The position numbers and the translations under genes were made by a program. Positions 46,005-58,700 of a stretch of 64,000 nucleotides of DNA are shown here, one piece after another. Position 1 is the stretch's first letter. Each line of letters begins with the position of its first letter. Under the pieces are notes generated by a model. It was not told where the DNA came from and did no database searches. It saw only the letters and a program-made list of their open reading frames with translations. Source of the stretch: Spongilla lacustris (Eukaryota; Porifera; Demospongiae; Spongillida; Spongillidae); contig OX442421.1 of NCBI GenBank assembly GCA_949361645.1, forward strand, positions 2,416,633-2,480,632, read 5' to 3'.

Positions 46005-46729
46005 CAAGATATAAAAATTTAATAAAAATAAATTAGGTGATGTAGGATTTGTAGACAGCAATTCAGTAAAAAGTAAGGAAACAAGGAATTACGGAAATTA
46101 TACATTCATTAATTTATAAAATATTACATACCTACATTGTTTAGCAAATCTACCTGGCTGAAATTCTGTGCTAAATGTAGGTCTGTAATATTTATAATTT
46201 AATGAATTTATTTTTCACTTCTTTTTCTCCCCAGCAGGTTCCTACATATACATAGCATGCATGAGTGCAAACAAATAAAGAAGGGCAACCTTGAAATATA
46301 ATATAGTGCATCACATCACAGCAGAATAAGACAGTTTGATCTGCTCACTTGCTATCATAATTAAATCACATCATAATCGAATTGTTTCTTTTTAAAAACA
46401 GCTAATAAGTCTCTGAACTGGCATGTGAGCAACACCCATCCTCTCAGGTCAGGTTATTCTGGAAGGCGAGGGTATCCCTATAAAAGAAGTAGTAGTGGTG
46501 GAGAGGAAATATTAGCAGTGAAGGAACAAAATATTACCCTGGCTCCAACCTGAGCATCATGATATTTAATACCATTTTCCCACCTAACACACTTTTCATT
46601 AAACCGCTCTGAATCACTCACTACAGCTACCAAAATTGGTTTATGCCTAAGCATTACACACACACACACACACCCCTATCATGAAACTATCCTAACTGGA
46701 TTCAAAGCCCTTTTCTCTTGACTTGACTG
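46005..46729 (-). repeat. inverted segmental duplication, arm 2 (part 1)
   Basis: Bases 46270-46725 are the diverged reverse complement of about 32490-32780. Bases 46005-46200 repeat the sequence at 32825-32990 in direct orientation. The arm continues at 50560 beyond the inserted elements. Confidence 0.65.
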
Positions 46730-47640
46730 TAGGGCTTGAAACCGGTTGTTCCGGAGCTCCGGTTAACCGGTTAACCGACGGTTAACCGATTGCGAGAATC
46801 AAATAACCGCCCCAACTGGTTCTATTTCGGCTAAATAACCGCTTCAACCGGTTGTTAGAAACTTTGAACAACCTCAACCGACCGGTTGGAATTTTAATTA
46901 TAGTAGCAAGTTGCATCTCGCGAGTCTTACACTTGCAATAGTGCTGGGCACGAGAAAATCATAAGCGGACGAGAGCGAACAACGGCCCGAGAAGAAGGCA
47001 GGGATCCATCGATCTCACGTGGTACATATTTATAGACCTTATTCGACCGCAATATGAATATATAAATGTCACGCGCTTGTAGCAATATTGACAATTAAGT
47101 CACGTGACATCGACGAGAGAAATTCGTTTGTGCGACAGTTTTTGTTGTAAGTAAAGCTGTATTTTTTTGCTATGCCTTTATGTCATAAAAATGGTTGTAA
47201 CCATTACAAAATTCCCAGTAGTCGATGTTGTTTGACTTTTGGACTCTGTTACGCGGGAAAAATTATTATAAATGGCGCACAATGGCTTTGTGTAAGGCTA
47301 CGTTGCTTCGTGTACACATTAGAGGTACTGTGTTACTGAATTTGTACGTAGCGCACCATTACGCACTGGGAGATGTGTTTTTGCTGAATGGCCTGTAAGA
47401 ACTTAGTGACTTATCATTCAAACACTTAATTTAATATAGTATGGTTTGTGTAAGGCTAGCTTCATTCCTTTAGACATGTATGTTTTTTAAATTCGCTCGG
47501 TGTATTCTACGACGGTTTCTGCACTGGGAGATTATGTTTTGAACCCTTCGTATACCCGTCTTGTCATGAACTCGCAAAGCGTTGCATTTATTATGTTCAT
47601 GTTAATTTGTTAATTAATTGCAGATCAGTTCCGAGTATGC

Positions 47641-48105
47641 CAAAAGTAAAAAAGAACAGGCGCCGTTTATATGACCAACGAAAGAATATGCATCGGTGCA
47701 AAAGTTATTCCCTGGATCCAGTAGATGCAAATGAAGGTACATGTCAGTGAAGGTGATCCAGTAGATGCAAATGAAGGTAACCCAGTAGATGTGAATGAAG
47801 GTGACATGGTACATGTCAGTGAAGGCGATCCAGTAGATGTGAATGAAGGTAACCTAGTACATGTGAATGAAGGTGATCCAGTAGATGTGAGTGAAGGTGG
47901 CCCAGTAGATGTGTATGAAGGTGACACAGTAGATGTGAATGAATGTGATATAACTGGTGACAGCAATGTCAGTGAACATGTTGATGTCTCCACAATGACT
48001 GATGAATTAAACCACTGTGCATGCATTGTTTTTGCTTCAAGCTATAGCATTATAGGGACATTTGACTTCTACTTACTCCTTTTCCACAACAATTACATGA
48101 AATGA
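47641..48105 (+). pseudogene. acidic 24-bp-repeat protein gene, frameshifted
   Basis: ATG near 47637 opens a basic start (MPKVKKNRRRLYDQRKNMHR) and runs into DPVDANEG. At about 47740 the frame shifts; the next frame encodes about nine repeats of DPVDVNEG/DPVHVSEG (24-bp units) to about 47945, then VSEHVDVSTMTDEL. Compared with the next repeat, eight bases (GACATGGT-like) are missing, which explains the shift. It faces the SWIM/YqaJ gene tail to tail. Function unknown. Confidence 0.45.
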
Positions 48106-49515
48106 CACCATCAGGTGACGCTCCAAGATGCGGGTAGCTAGTGTGTATTAGCAACCCACTTTTCATTAACTGAAAGTTTTGGTGTTGCATAGAAACACAT
48201 TCCATTTTCTTCAATCTTGCACAATTTTCATGGTCCACACCCCATCTATATGATGTCAAAAGAATATTAATCATTGCATCAATGCTGAAAATATGTAACA
48301 TATAATTACACTGAGAAAACACTCAATGTGCACATACCAACCTTGTTGCGTTACTATGAAATTTGATAGTGTCTGGATAGCATACTTTCTTTATTAATGT
48401 GATGGATGGGTTAGATGGATCTGACACTGATACTTGCTTGAAAATGGAAGCTGTAACTCTTCCAGCTCTATACTTGTTCCATAGTTTGGACTTACTCTGC
48501 TCTCTTGTCTTCTTCTCCAGATTTTGTGCCTGCTCGGATGTAACACTGAGGGAGTTGAAGACTGTATCACACTGCTCAATGAGGTCACTGAATGGTAGAT
48601 CCATTTTTTCTGCACTGAAGTACGAAGACATCAATGGTGGCAAAGTAGACAAACGAATTGTTGGGACAAATGCACCAGAATAGCCAGGAACAACAGACAA
48701 TATACAAGCATTTGGATTTGCACTTTGTAGCTGACTGTACAACCTATCCAATTCCAACGATGTGGGAGGTGATGCAATCTTTGCAGGATTTTTTGCCCAT
48801 TTTGAATCACATGCCAGTGGACTTCTAAAATTGATATCTTCAACTTGAACATAAGGGGCCTGTATTCAATACATAAAAATTGTACACCATTTAAATGAAG
48901 GATGCAAATGACTTACACACATGCACACACACAAACACTGAAACACACACGCACACATGCACACACACACTGCACATATGCATGCACACGCTTAACCTGT
49001 GCATTGTGTGATGGTTGAAGCCAGCTGCATTTCACAGAAGTGCAGGCAGTCTCCTTGGTAAGGTTAGCCTTTGCCATCACAGCATAGAGCAAAGCTGCCA
49101 CATGGGAACAGGCTTCCCCAGCACCTGCCATACAGTTGCAATGAGCACATATAACAGTGCCATCGTACTGAACGCCTATCCATGGCCTTAAGGGAGGAGA
49201 GGTCATCTTCTGGCTATGCTTTACCTAAAATGTGAATGCATCTGATACCACAAGTAACAATTAATGCACATGCATATATAATGTATACCATAGCAGAAAG
49301 AAGACACGTTTGTGACGTTGTGTTTAGCAATCCAACTTCGCTTACATATCCCGCAGTGAAATAGGCCCATGCCTCTGTACTTTTGTACGCTTTTAATTCA
49401 TCTTTTGTGTACGGAGAAGGAGTATGAATGAAATACACACACGTCAGGCCAACGAGAGGGGTTGTAGTCCCAAGCATCTTTTGGAGTCATGTACGGATCT
49501 GTTGTTATGCCTAGC
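48050..49515 (-). pseudogene. SWIM zinc finger / YqaJ nuclease protein, broken
   Basis: Exon-like blocks on the minus strand are 49515-49289 (DELKAYKSTEAWAYFTAGYV), 49240-48998 with a SWIM finger (CAHCNCMAGAGEACSHVAAL), 48863-48345 (KLWNKYRAGRVTASIFKQV) and 48270-48100 (YPHLGASPDGVISCNCCGKG). The last two are the N-terminal half of a YqaJ-type exonuclease fold, ending where its E-x-K motif should follow; a 4-base duplication near 48080 shifts the frame there. A GT-repeat slippage near 49448 shifts the first block. Such SWIM-YqaJ proteins are common in invertebrate mobile DNA; their role is unclear. This copy is unlikely to be functional. Confidence 0.65.
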
Positions 49516-49828
49516 ATACCAAGTTTCTCATTATATAGCGTGACTTCCCGACTGCATCAAGCTGCTTAAACGCATCCGATAATTTGTTCAGCCATACTCA
49601 ATAACGGCGACGCCTTTCTCAATAAACAATCAATCATGTCACATGCAAGTCACGCAATAATTTATTCATAATTGCGGTCGAATAAGGTCTATAGCAGCTA
49701 ATCTTTATTATATAATTATAACAACTCCTCTATTCACCCTAATGGTGAGTACGCGCGCATGATCAGCGACGTGCTTAGGAGCTAGTATACGCCGTGGACC
49801 ATATCATCTTACTTGCCATGTGGCAAAG

Positions 49829-50035
49829 TGCTAGTCGGGCGGGTTTACTACCGCGTTTGGTCGGGTATTCAGGTGAAAAGCATATACCAAGATTTGTCAA
49901 TTTTACGTTAATACCTCTGCTACCCGATCGGATTGCACCAAATATCTATGATTACACTCCCCGTTGCAGCAGAACAAATCGTGGTATAGGCTTCATTGTC
50001 ACCCAAACGCCGTAGTAGGGCCCGCCCGATTAGCA
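49829..50035. mobile_element. 207-bp MITE
   Basis: TGCTAGTCGGGCGGG...GCGTTTGG at 49829 is inverted at 50002-50035. A single related arm lies at 45517-45540. No clear target duplication. Confidence 0.55.
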
Positions 50036-50241
50036 AAGCGCTGGTTTAGCTTTTGGTCCATCGATTATGCATAAATAATTGATAATTAATTTTTAAACCA
50101 GAAATTACCGGTTATTTTAAAAAGAACAACCTTAACCGACCGGTTATTTTTTAAACAATCACCTTAACCGACCGGTTTTTTTAAATTTTAAAAACCTGTT
50201 ACAACCGGTTTATTCTAAACTAACAGGTTTCAAGCCTTACG

Positions 50242-50546
50242 CAGCGGCGGCGGAACCGGGGGGAAGGGGGGGGGGGGGGGGGGGGGGTTAGGGGGGTATT
50301 TACCCCCCCAACCTTACCGAGTAGAATTATTATTAGCTGTAACTAACCGTGTTGTACAATGTAACCATAGAGAACTGGAATCGGATGATATTTAAATTGT
50401 GTACCGTTAAGTAGCTACTCAACAAGCGGTTCATTTTCGCGTGCGCAACTACTATCTACCACGCCCACTCATTATATATTCATAGACTTACCCCCCCCCC
50501 CCCCCCCCCCCCCCCCCCCACTTAAAAATACCTTCCGCCGCCCCTG
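50242..50546. mobile_element. 305-bp hAT-like MITE with G and C homopolymers
   Basis: The ends CAGCGGCGGCGGAACC and, inverted, CAGGGGCGGCGGAAGG are flanked by TTACG and TTACT, a possible 5-bp duplication with one change. A 22-G run and a 29-C run lie just inside the two ends. Confidence 0.6.
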
Positions 50547-51200
50547 TTACTTGACTGGAAGTTCTCCAAAGCCAGTAGCATCAGGACTAATCACCTTAAA
50601 TGCCTTAGTCAGTCCTTGTAGTGAGTACGTATATGATTAAAGCAATTGTCCATTCACATGCACCAAAGATGCTTACCAGATTGCCTGCCATTTTCATACG
50701 TGGTGGGCAAAAGGACCATCACTGAATACAGCTAGCACAGAATGATTCTACCATCATGGCCAATTATATCCAGCTGGAAGGGAGAAGTAAAGAGGGAGAG
50801 GAGGGGAAGGGAGAAGAGAAGGTGGAGGGAAAGAAGAAAAGAAGGGGAGGGGCCTGTAGACTGATAAGCACTGTACACCCCTCGGCAAAATATCTATGGG
50901 ACATGGCAGACACAGACATGCACATACACCCACCCTTCCAGAGTGGTCCACTCCTCATCCTGGTAGGACGGTGTTCCCTTTCCTCTTCTCCATCTCCACC
51001 TAATAACATTGGCCAAGAACAGCTCACATCTGCATGGCAGACACACATTTGAATGAATACAATATACCTTCCCCAGAGCAGCAGTGTTTGTGGCCATGTC
51101 AAGAACAAAGCTGTGTAGCAACTACTATGGGGTTCTAGTTCCAATTAAGGATGCTCTGTCATGAGAGAGACACTGATGCGTTATGGGGTTACCAAGGGCA
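50547..51200 (-). repeat. inverted segmental duplication, arm 2 (part 2)
   Basis: Reverse complement of 30240-30600 and 32285-32460, with the pyrimidine minisatellite reduced to about 75 bp (50775-50850). Confidence 0.7.
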
Positions 51201-52371
51201 GCCTGAATGTAGGGTCAACTATCGATAAGTTTTGTCCTTACCACTTACCGGTTATCCGATACCGTTAAGCAATCGGTAAGACACTTTTCTTATCGTTACC
51301 GTTCAGTAAGAGGTTATTTCTAACCGAATATTATCGGTAACACTCGGCTTTCTTATTGTATTTCTGGTGCTGGCCTTCCAAATAATTATTCACGACAACA
51401 TGTGGTCAAAATTAACCGCATTAGTGTTATGAAAATTACTAGAGGTTTTTGCACTACGTGTACAACATGAGTACATGTTTGAATAGAAGTTGTGTGACGT
51501 CAAAGCAACGAACTGTGCCAGTCTGTGCGTTTGCGGACACACGTTATGATTAGGTCGGCCTTGGGAATTAGAGGCAATGTACTTCTTTATTTTTTAGCAT
51601 AGTCAAAATATTTTTATACCCCATTAAAAATTCTTTCCTCAGATTTTTAAAGTGTTTGGGTGCCAATTAATATTTTAGCGACGTATATTTTTCCGGATAC
51701 GCATTGTTTATGTGGTTATGTTATGTTGATAATAGCTACAAAGCTAGCTAGCTGCCTCTGCTGTGTGCTCGATCGCCTCCTGTAAGTGATCTTTGAGAAT
51801 CTTAGGGCCGTTTTTGTTGCTGTGTGCAGTGCATCACCATGCGTACTAGGCCTAATTTAGTATTTTCATACGTATGCATGAAAGTTACACCATAATCTAT
51901 CATTCCGCACCTTTGTGTGTTGTGTGTGTGCACGAATGTACATGTTGGCATTCATTTTTTTCAGTCAGCTGCACTGTGATGGTCACAAGATAGTATGCGG
52001 AAGTTTTGATCAATTGCCCCCATAAAAAAACCAGAGATGATACATTATCTCTAATATAACTGAGGGGAGCTAATTTATAAAACTGATCTGCTCCATAGCC
52101 AATGAACCATTTAATGTTGTATGAATGCTCATTCCGTGCTAATGCCTACATGTACTCCCTAAACAAATCACTAAATGCTGTAAGAATGCTCATAGTGTGC
52201 TTACTGCCTAAATGTATCGCTAACTGTGCATGAGTTCCCCCAACTTCTGTCATGCATCTGTACTGACTTGACAGATAAAAGTTTTGCCCAAAGGGGTCAG
52301 TCAGGTGGCAACCTGGTGCCAAATCTGGGACCAAGGTAGCGCTGGCTTGCCTTGGGTGTGACCAGATGTGC
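51201..52371. other. dispersed CTTACCGGTTA repeat and unassigned sequence
   Basis: Bases 51212-51350 form a repeat also found split at 28.1-28.35 kb. The rest (51350-52371) shows no gene; short frames lack recognisable domains. Confidence 0.4.
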
Positions 52372-52404
52372 CACTCACCATGACATGGTCATGGTGAGTG
52401 GTAA
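52372..52404. repeat. hairpin flanked by direct repeats
   Basis: CCACTCACCATGAC and its complement are separated by ATG. TGGGACCAAGGTAGCRCTGG occurs on both sides (about 52325 and 52427). Confidence 0.7.
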
Positions 52405-52407
52405 GCC

Positions 52408-54240
52408 CTACCCGCTGACCAACCTGGGACCAAGGTAGCACTGGCTTGCAGTATAGGCAAAATGTTGGGTAAAATATACATGTACCTGGATAGGTTTGCA
52501 GATCTCCGCAATCAAGTCTGATTCAAATTGCCTCCCTTGGTCTGAATGCAGCTGTTTGGGGGGAGAAAACCTACAAAACATTTCGTCCACAAGTTTCTTC
52601 GCTACAGTAATAGCTTCTTGATTTCTGATAGCGTACACTTCCACCCATCTCGTAAAGTGGTCAGCAGCCACTAGCACATACCTGCAACCGTCTGTTGTTT
52701 CTGGAAGTGGTTCCATGATATCTACACTTACGACCTGCATAGGATAACCAGCTTGAATGGTTTGTAGTTTTGCCTTTCTGCTTGGAATCGTCATCTTCCT
52801 GAAGGCACAAATTTTGCACTGTCTACACCATATTCTTACTGCCTCGCCACAGCCTGGCCAAAAGAATCGTTCTTTGAGCTGAGACAGCACTTTTTCTTCT
52901 CCCAGATGCCCTGACACCGCACATTCATGCAAGTCCCGGATGACCTTTTTGTGTAACCTGGAGGGTAGAACAAGTTGGAGCCTCACCTTTTTCCCATCTC
53001 AGAACTGTCTCCAAAGTGCATCATGCTTGATCGTTAGCGTCTCCCATTGTTGTAAGAGAAGGCGACTTTCTCTGCTCCAAGACTTGGTAGTGCCCCCTGG
53101 AGGTACGTTGCCCTCTTTGACAGCATTCAGCACGGGGGCAATGTCGTCATCCTCTGCTTGCAGGCGTTAATTGAACCTCCCCTAGGTTGTTGAGTTGCTG
53201 CAAGAAAGGACCCGTAATAGCACCAATTTCGACTACCTGATCATCTTCGTTTCCACACCGGTCACCCCTTCCGCACTGTTTGCACGGGATCATTGACAAG
53301 GCGTCTGCATTCCCATGCCTGGAACCTTGACGATGCATAACGATAAAGTCATACTCCTGCAGCTTTTCCAGCCAGCGTGCCAGCTGGCCTTCAGGTTCCT
53401 TGAAGTTTTTTAACCAAACAAGTGATCCATGGTCAGTTCTCAGTGTAAATTGTCGCCCAAATAAATATGGTCGAAAATGGTGGGTAAACTCCACGACTGC
53501 TAAGAGCTCTCTACGCGTGACACAATACTTTTGTTCTTGCCTGGTTAGCGATCGACTAGCATACGCTACAACACACTCAGTACCATTCTCTTGGACCTGT
53601 GACAGAAATGCCCCTATCCCAGAATTACTAGCATCAGTATCAAGAACAAATGGTTTTGTGTAGTCAGGATATGCTAGAATGGGGGCATTACTGAACCTAG
53701 CAGTTGCGAAGATCGTCAAACGCTTTATGACACTGTTCAGTCCAGCAAAATGGGGCACTTTTCTCTGTTAGACGCTGGAGTGATCTACTAACAGACGCAA
53801 AATCTTTAATAAAGCGTCTATAATAGTTAGCTAGGCCTAGAAACTGCAAAATTTCCCGCCTACACTGTGGAGTTGGCCATTTTCGAATTGCGTCTGTCTT
53901 AATGGGGTCAGTGGAAATTCCATTTTCTGAAATCACGTGCCCAAGATACCTGATTTCTTTTTGTAAAAAGTTGCACTTAGTGGGTTTTAACTTGAGCCCC
54001 GCCTCCCTCAGTCTTTTGAGCACACAGGCTAGATTATACAAATGCTCCTTAAAGTTGGCCCCAACCACAACAATATCGTCGATGTAAATTAAGCAACTGT
54101 GCCATTTCAACCCATGCAATACCCTATCCATTAATCCCTGAAATGTGGCTGGGGCATTACATAGTCCAAATGGCATTACTTTAAATTCATATAACCCATC
54201 CGGGGTACTGAAATAGGGGTGTACTATAATGCGATGATTT
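52408..54240 (-). pseudogene. Ty3/gypsy pol remnant: RT, RNase H, integrase
   Basis: Minus-strand blocks are RT (MPFGLCNAPATFQG; CLIYIDDIVV active site at about 54085; LGHVISENGI), RNase H (FVLDTDASNSGIGAFLSQ; TDHGSLVWL), the linker VLPSRLHKKVIRDLHE with HHCC finger (HECAVSGHLG; CRQCKIC) and the integrase core with its first two Asp (VDIMEPLP; HSDQGRQF). The frame shifts between RT and RNase H (about 53700-53758) and after RNase H (about 53150), and there is a stop near 53000. The integrase ends before its catalytic Glu. No gag, protease or LTR is seen, so this is a dead internal fragment. RT-RH-IN order identifies Ty3/gypsy. Confidence 0.88.
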
Positions 54241-55772
54241 TGGAATTATGCGCCACCCACTTAACCATGTGTGCATGGGTCCAATTGATGCATTTTGGCT
54301 GTAGAACGTATATACCTATCTTTGAATTTACCCCCTCCTATCAGGGGCGGATCCAGGAATTCCGGAAGGGGGGTCTAAGATTAAATTCATGAAGGGGGAG
54401 GGTACGGGAGGGGGCGCGCCCCCTCCCGTGGCGGGGTCTGGGGCGAAGCCCCAGCCGCTTTTAAGTTTTCCATTTATTTAGCATGAAAATTAAAGCACTT
54501 TTCATAATGATACGGTGTCGTAGGCATGGTTGTCCCCCCCGCAAAATGTCCCCCCGGACATTCATGCCTAGGCACCGCTGTCCCCCGGACACTCTTTCCT
54601 AGGCACCATTGTCCCCCGGACAATTATGCCTAGGCATATATGTCCGCAGGGGACATTTATGCCTAGGCATAATTGTCCTACCCTAGGCACCAGTGTCCCC
54701 CCATGGGGGGGATACTGGTGCCTAGGATAGAATGTCCTACACTTTAAATACAGGCCTGGAATGTACAAGCATAAGTATAATACAACCAAATCGGATACAT
54801 GTACATGCGTCTGCGTGCCCGTTCGTCGAGTCCTTGCGCATGCATGTGAAAGTACAAGTGTGCAAGGGTAGTTACGTTGTGTGCAGAGCAGCTAAATAGT
54901 TATTACTAAAGGCTCTCATTTTAAGGAAAGGCATTCTTGTGTAAATGTTTACAAATGTTAATCGTATGAAAATTCATGTACATGCAAGTATGATTTAACT
55001 TGTCCGCGTGGGTACCATGATATCACAAAAAAACATGCTTCATGTGTCAGACAGATATTTGCTGCATGCAGTGCAGAGCCATTTACCTTGTAAACACCTT
55101 TGCCAACTGACTCTTGAACTTTGTATACGATTTTTCTTTGCTGGAAGTAAGTGAACACCCAATATCAAAGTTACAGTCATGCTTCAATACATGGTGGTCG
55201 CATGCATATATCTATATACAACGATCAGGAGCATATCCATATCCATAGAGGTTTCCGTGTTACCTGAACCCCCCCCCCTCCAATAGAATAATATTTACTA
55301 AACTTAATTGATACTAACCTTCCCTCCTCCCCCCACTTGTATTAATTTGGCCTACCCTCCCCTCTCCGCTCGTATTTGGCCTATCGCAAGGGTGCATGAT
55401 CCCCCCCCCCCCCCCCCCCCCCCCCCCTTCCCCCCCGATTGACGTACAATGTTAATTGGTTTGAAATTCTGGATACGCGCCAGGCCTGACGATTTACCTT
55501 CTGGTGAAGCGTGGTAATATTCTTTCCTGCTCTTCTTTCGATTTGATCACTGTTGATCGCCACTCATATCTTGGAAATAAAGAGCGCCATTGTCAACCTT
55601 GTAATTTCCACGCGCTTTCACGTTTCTGATCTTTTGAACATCCAACTGGCCTGGATACCTTCCTTTTAACAAGTACTGAGTTCAAAACGATTTCGTCGTC
55701 CATGGCCAGCAACACTCGCTATTCTAAAAGGAAACCTCCACGTACGCGTACGCACATCAGTTTATAAACATA

Positions 55773-58700
55773 TGTTCCGCACGGATGCGTAACCATCGAC
55801 CGGTTACGTAACCGGACGGCCGGTTACGTAACCGGATGGCCCGTTACGTAACCGGCCGATGGTGCTGGGCACGAGATAATAGCACATGTCATAGAATTTG
55901 TGCTTTACAATGAGTTCGAGTGAAAAAGAAGAGTTTGATACTTATGTACAGCGTACATTTCCGCAAGATGCTCCAAGGTCACGAAGTGCTGTCATCAGTG
56001 AAGCGTATGGGAAAAGGATTATCTCATATCTGAAGGGAAATTCTGAGGACGATAAGCATTTTCGTCACCTGGTGAAGCGCAGTGGATTTCGGTTGCTTGA
56101 CTTTCCAGAAGCAGGCATTCGAGACGCGCTAGTTGTGGCCGTCAAGGAAGATAAGGAAGTAGGTTATTTGTTGTTTATCTCACAATTTTGTAGCTAATGT
56201 AGCAGCTAGTTGGCTACATATAGCATTGTAGCGTTTGTATAAAAAATACTACAAGTGCATGCTTACCTTCTTGCAGTCACAAAATGACAGAACATTGATG
56301 AAGGGATATCGTCGAGTGGCGTTCGTGGAGGAGTTCTGGGACATCTTGAAGCAAATCCACAATAATGACGGTTTGCATGCTGGTGTTAAGAAGACGTTCG
56401 CACGGGTACGTAAATATACCGATTGCATAAAGTTAGCTGGTCTTTTTGGACAATAGGTCCAGAGTACCTATTCCTTCTTGCCAAGAAGTGTTGTTGAGCA
56501 GTATGTCAAGCTGTGCTCAGCTTGTCATCTGCGCAAGCCACAAGCTACAAAGCCTCCGCTCAGACCTATTGTAGCCAATGGCCTGTTATCTCGGCTTCAG
56601 GTATATAGGCCTTGTGTTGCTGTTAACTATATCTGTTAACAGCTCTATCTGCCCTTTACAGATTGATCTCATTGACATGCGCCATCTTCCAGATGAGGAT
56701 TTCAAGTGGATTTTGCACATAGTAGATCACTGGTCTAAGTTCAATTTGGCATTTCCCTTGGTCAATAAAGGTGCTCATGATGTAGCTGAGGCATTGGAGA
56801 AGTATGTATTCCCAGTTATGGGCCTTCCGAGCATACTGCATAGTGACAATGGCCGAGAATTTGTAAACTCAGTGATCACAGAGATTCTTAATGATTGGCC
56901 AGGGCAAGTTCAACTGGTCAGAGGAAGGCCTCGCCACCCACAATCCCAAGGTGTAGTTGAGCAAGCTCATTACACTTTGGAGCGGATGCTGTCTGCCAAA
57001 GTAGCAGAGCAGAAAACTTGTAAACCTCCGTGGTCAAGGTGGCTGCCTCATATTGTTTGTAAGTGTAAATATAATGTTGCTTATACATGCACTGTGCAAA
57101 AGAACCTTTACTTTTTTTAGACACCATGAATACGCAGGTACATGAAACAACCAAAGCAATGCCATATGAGCTTGTATTTGGCCAGCCCCCAAGGTCAATT
57201 ATAATCCCTGAACCACGGTTGAAGGGTACGTTTGATGAAGAACAACTTGATGAAAAGGATGGTGACATAATTGATGATGAAGTGGTCAAAGAAGAAGATG
57301 AATGCAATATTGATGAATCAATTACCGAAGACATCAAACAGGAAACATACAATGAAGAAGATCAGAATGAGCTGCTGAAGTGTGAAATGAGTATGCAGCA
57401 ACAGGTAATGCAGCAGCTCACAGATACACATTATCATAATCCTCTTTTTGTACAATGTAGGGAAATTTCACTGTATTGGCGGCTAACACTCAGGAGGAGC
57501 TTGCTGCAGATGCAGACTGAGGATACCAGTGAACCAACTGGGCTTGAAGAAACACATTCAGAGTCATTATTGCCTAGATCCCTGTCCACTCAAAAGAAAC
57601 ATCTCGAGATACGTAAGAAGGCAGATGCTGCATACTTAAAAGCTATAGAAAAGATGGGGCAAAAGTATTCCAAGCACAATGGACACCACATTAAACAGTT
57701 TGCAGTAGGAGATAATGTCAGTGTCCGAATACCACGCATTGATCGAGCTAACACTGACCTACAACGTTTGCCATGCATCATTGTAGAGATAGTGGGCAAG
57801 GCTTGTACCATGTATCGTCTTTTCTGTAAGGTAGGAGTGCTGAATACCTGCTATGGTGCTGGGGATCTGGAGCTTTTCACTGGTTCCTTTGAGTTTGCAA
57901 CAGAGGGCTGGAGAACAATGCCGGTAATATCCCTAAGAGAAGCAGCAAAGTTGCAGGCTCCTTGGAATAGTTTTACCAAAAACAGGTGCACTTGCAAGTC
58001 AGGAAGATGCAACACGAAACGTTGCAGTTGTGTACGAAACAACATTGAATGTAGCAATCATTGCCACCATGGATCAATTTGTGACAATAAAGGGGATAAA
58101 ATCGCTACTGATCGGAAGAGCAAACGAGCTGATCATGAAGAAGTGTGTGGTATTAATGCCTCTTTACAAAGTGATATTGATGATTCATCAGCTTGCAGTA
58201 TCATTTGTGATGACTCTGATATTGCACCACAGAATGATATAGTACCAGTGAGCGCTGGAGCTCATGTTGCAAAGGTAAGTTAAAAATGAGTTTTGTGCAA
58301 GTGATTCATGACAGCATATCTTTTCCCCTCTACATACAGAAAAGGAGTGGAGTCTGGTTTTCTGCAGAGATGAGAAAAATCATAGAAACTGGAGACTGGC
58401 TTACAGATCAGCACATGTCCCTTGCACAAGAAATTCTGAAGGGTCAATTTTCACATATTGATGGATGGCAAAGTACATTATTGGTGCAGATTGACGGATT
58501 CATTCCTATTAAAGGCGAAGCTATTCAAATACATCTTGTTTCTGACTCACATTGGGTAACATCTTCCAGCCTTGGTGGTAAAGTTACTGTGTATGATTGC
58601 CGTAAGTACAATGGCCATTTGTCATCTACTATAACTCATCAGTTATGTCAAGTATACAGAACAATGATTGAGGAAAGTGATGATAACCAAAATGCCTACT

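Larger units (their letters stand above)
46732..50237. mobile_element. 3.5-kb TIR element with TA target, AACCGGTT-rich ends
   Basis: GGGCTTGAAACCGGTTGT at 46732 is matched by the inverted AACAGGTTTCAAGCCT ending at 50237, with TA at 46730-46731 and 50238-50239. Both subterminal regions are rich in CCGGTTAACCGG, ACCGGTT and ACCGACCGGTT. Inside, a second inverted repeat, ATAGACCTTATTCGACCGCA near 47032 and its complement near 49690, bounds about 2.67 kb that holds both gene remnants. The element interrupts the duplicated arm that is continuous at 32.3-32.7 kb. Confidence 0.7.

Noticed and set aside
47667..48026. Thr/Ser/Pro-rich minus-strand repeat protein
   Set aside because: It is the antisense of the 24-bp DPVDVNEG repeats; the plus strand has a start with a basic N-terminus and is the better choice.
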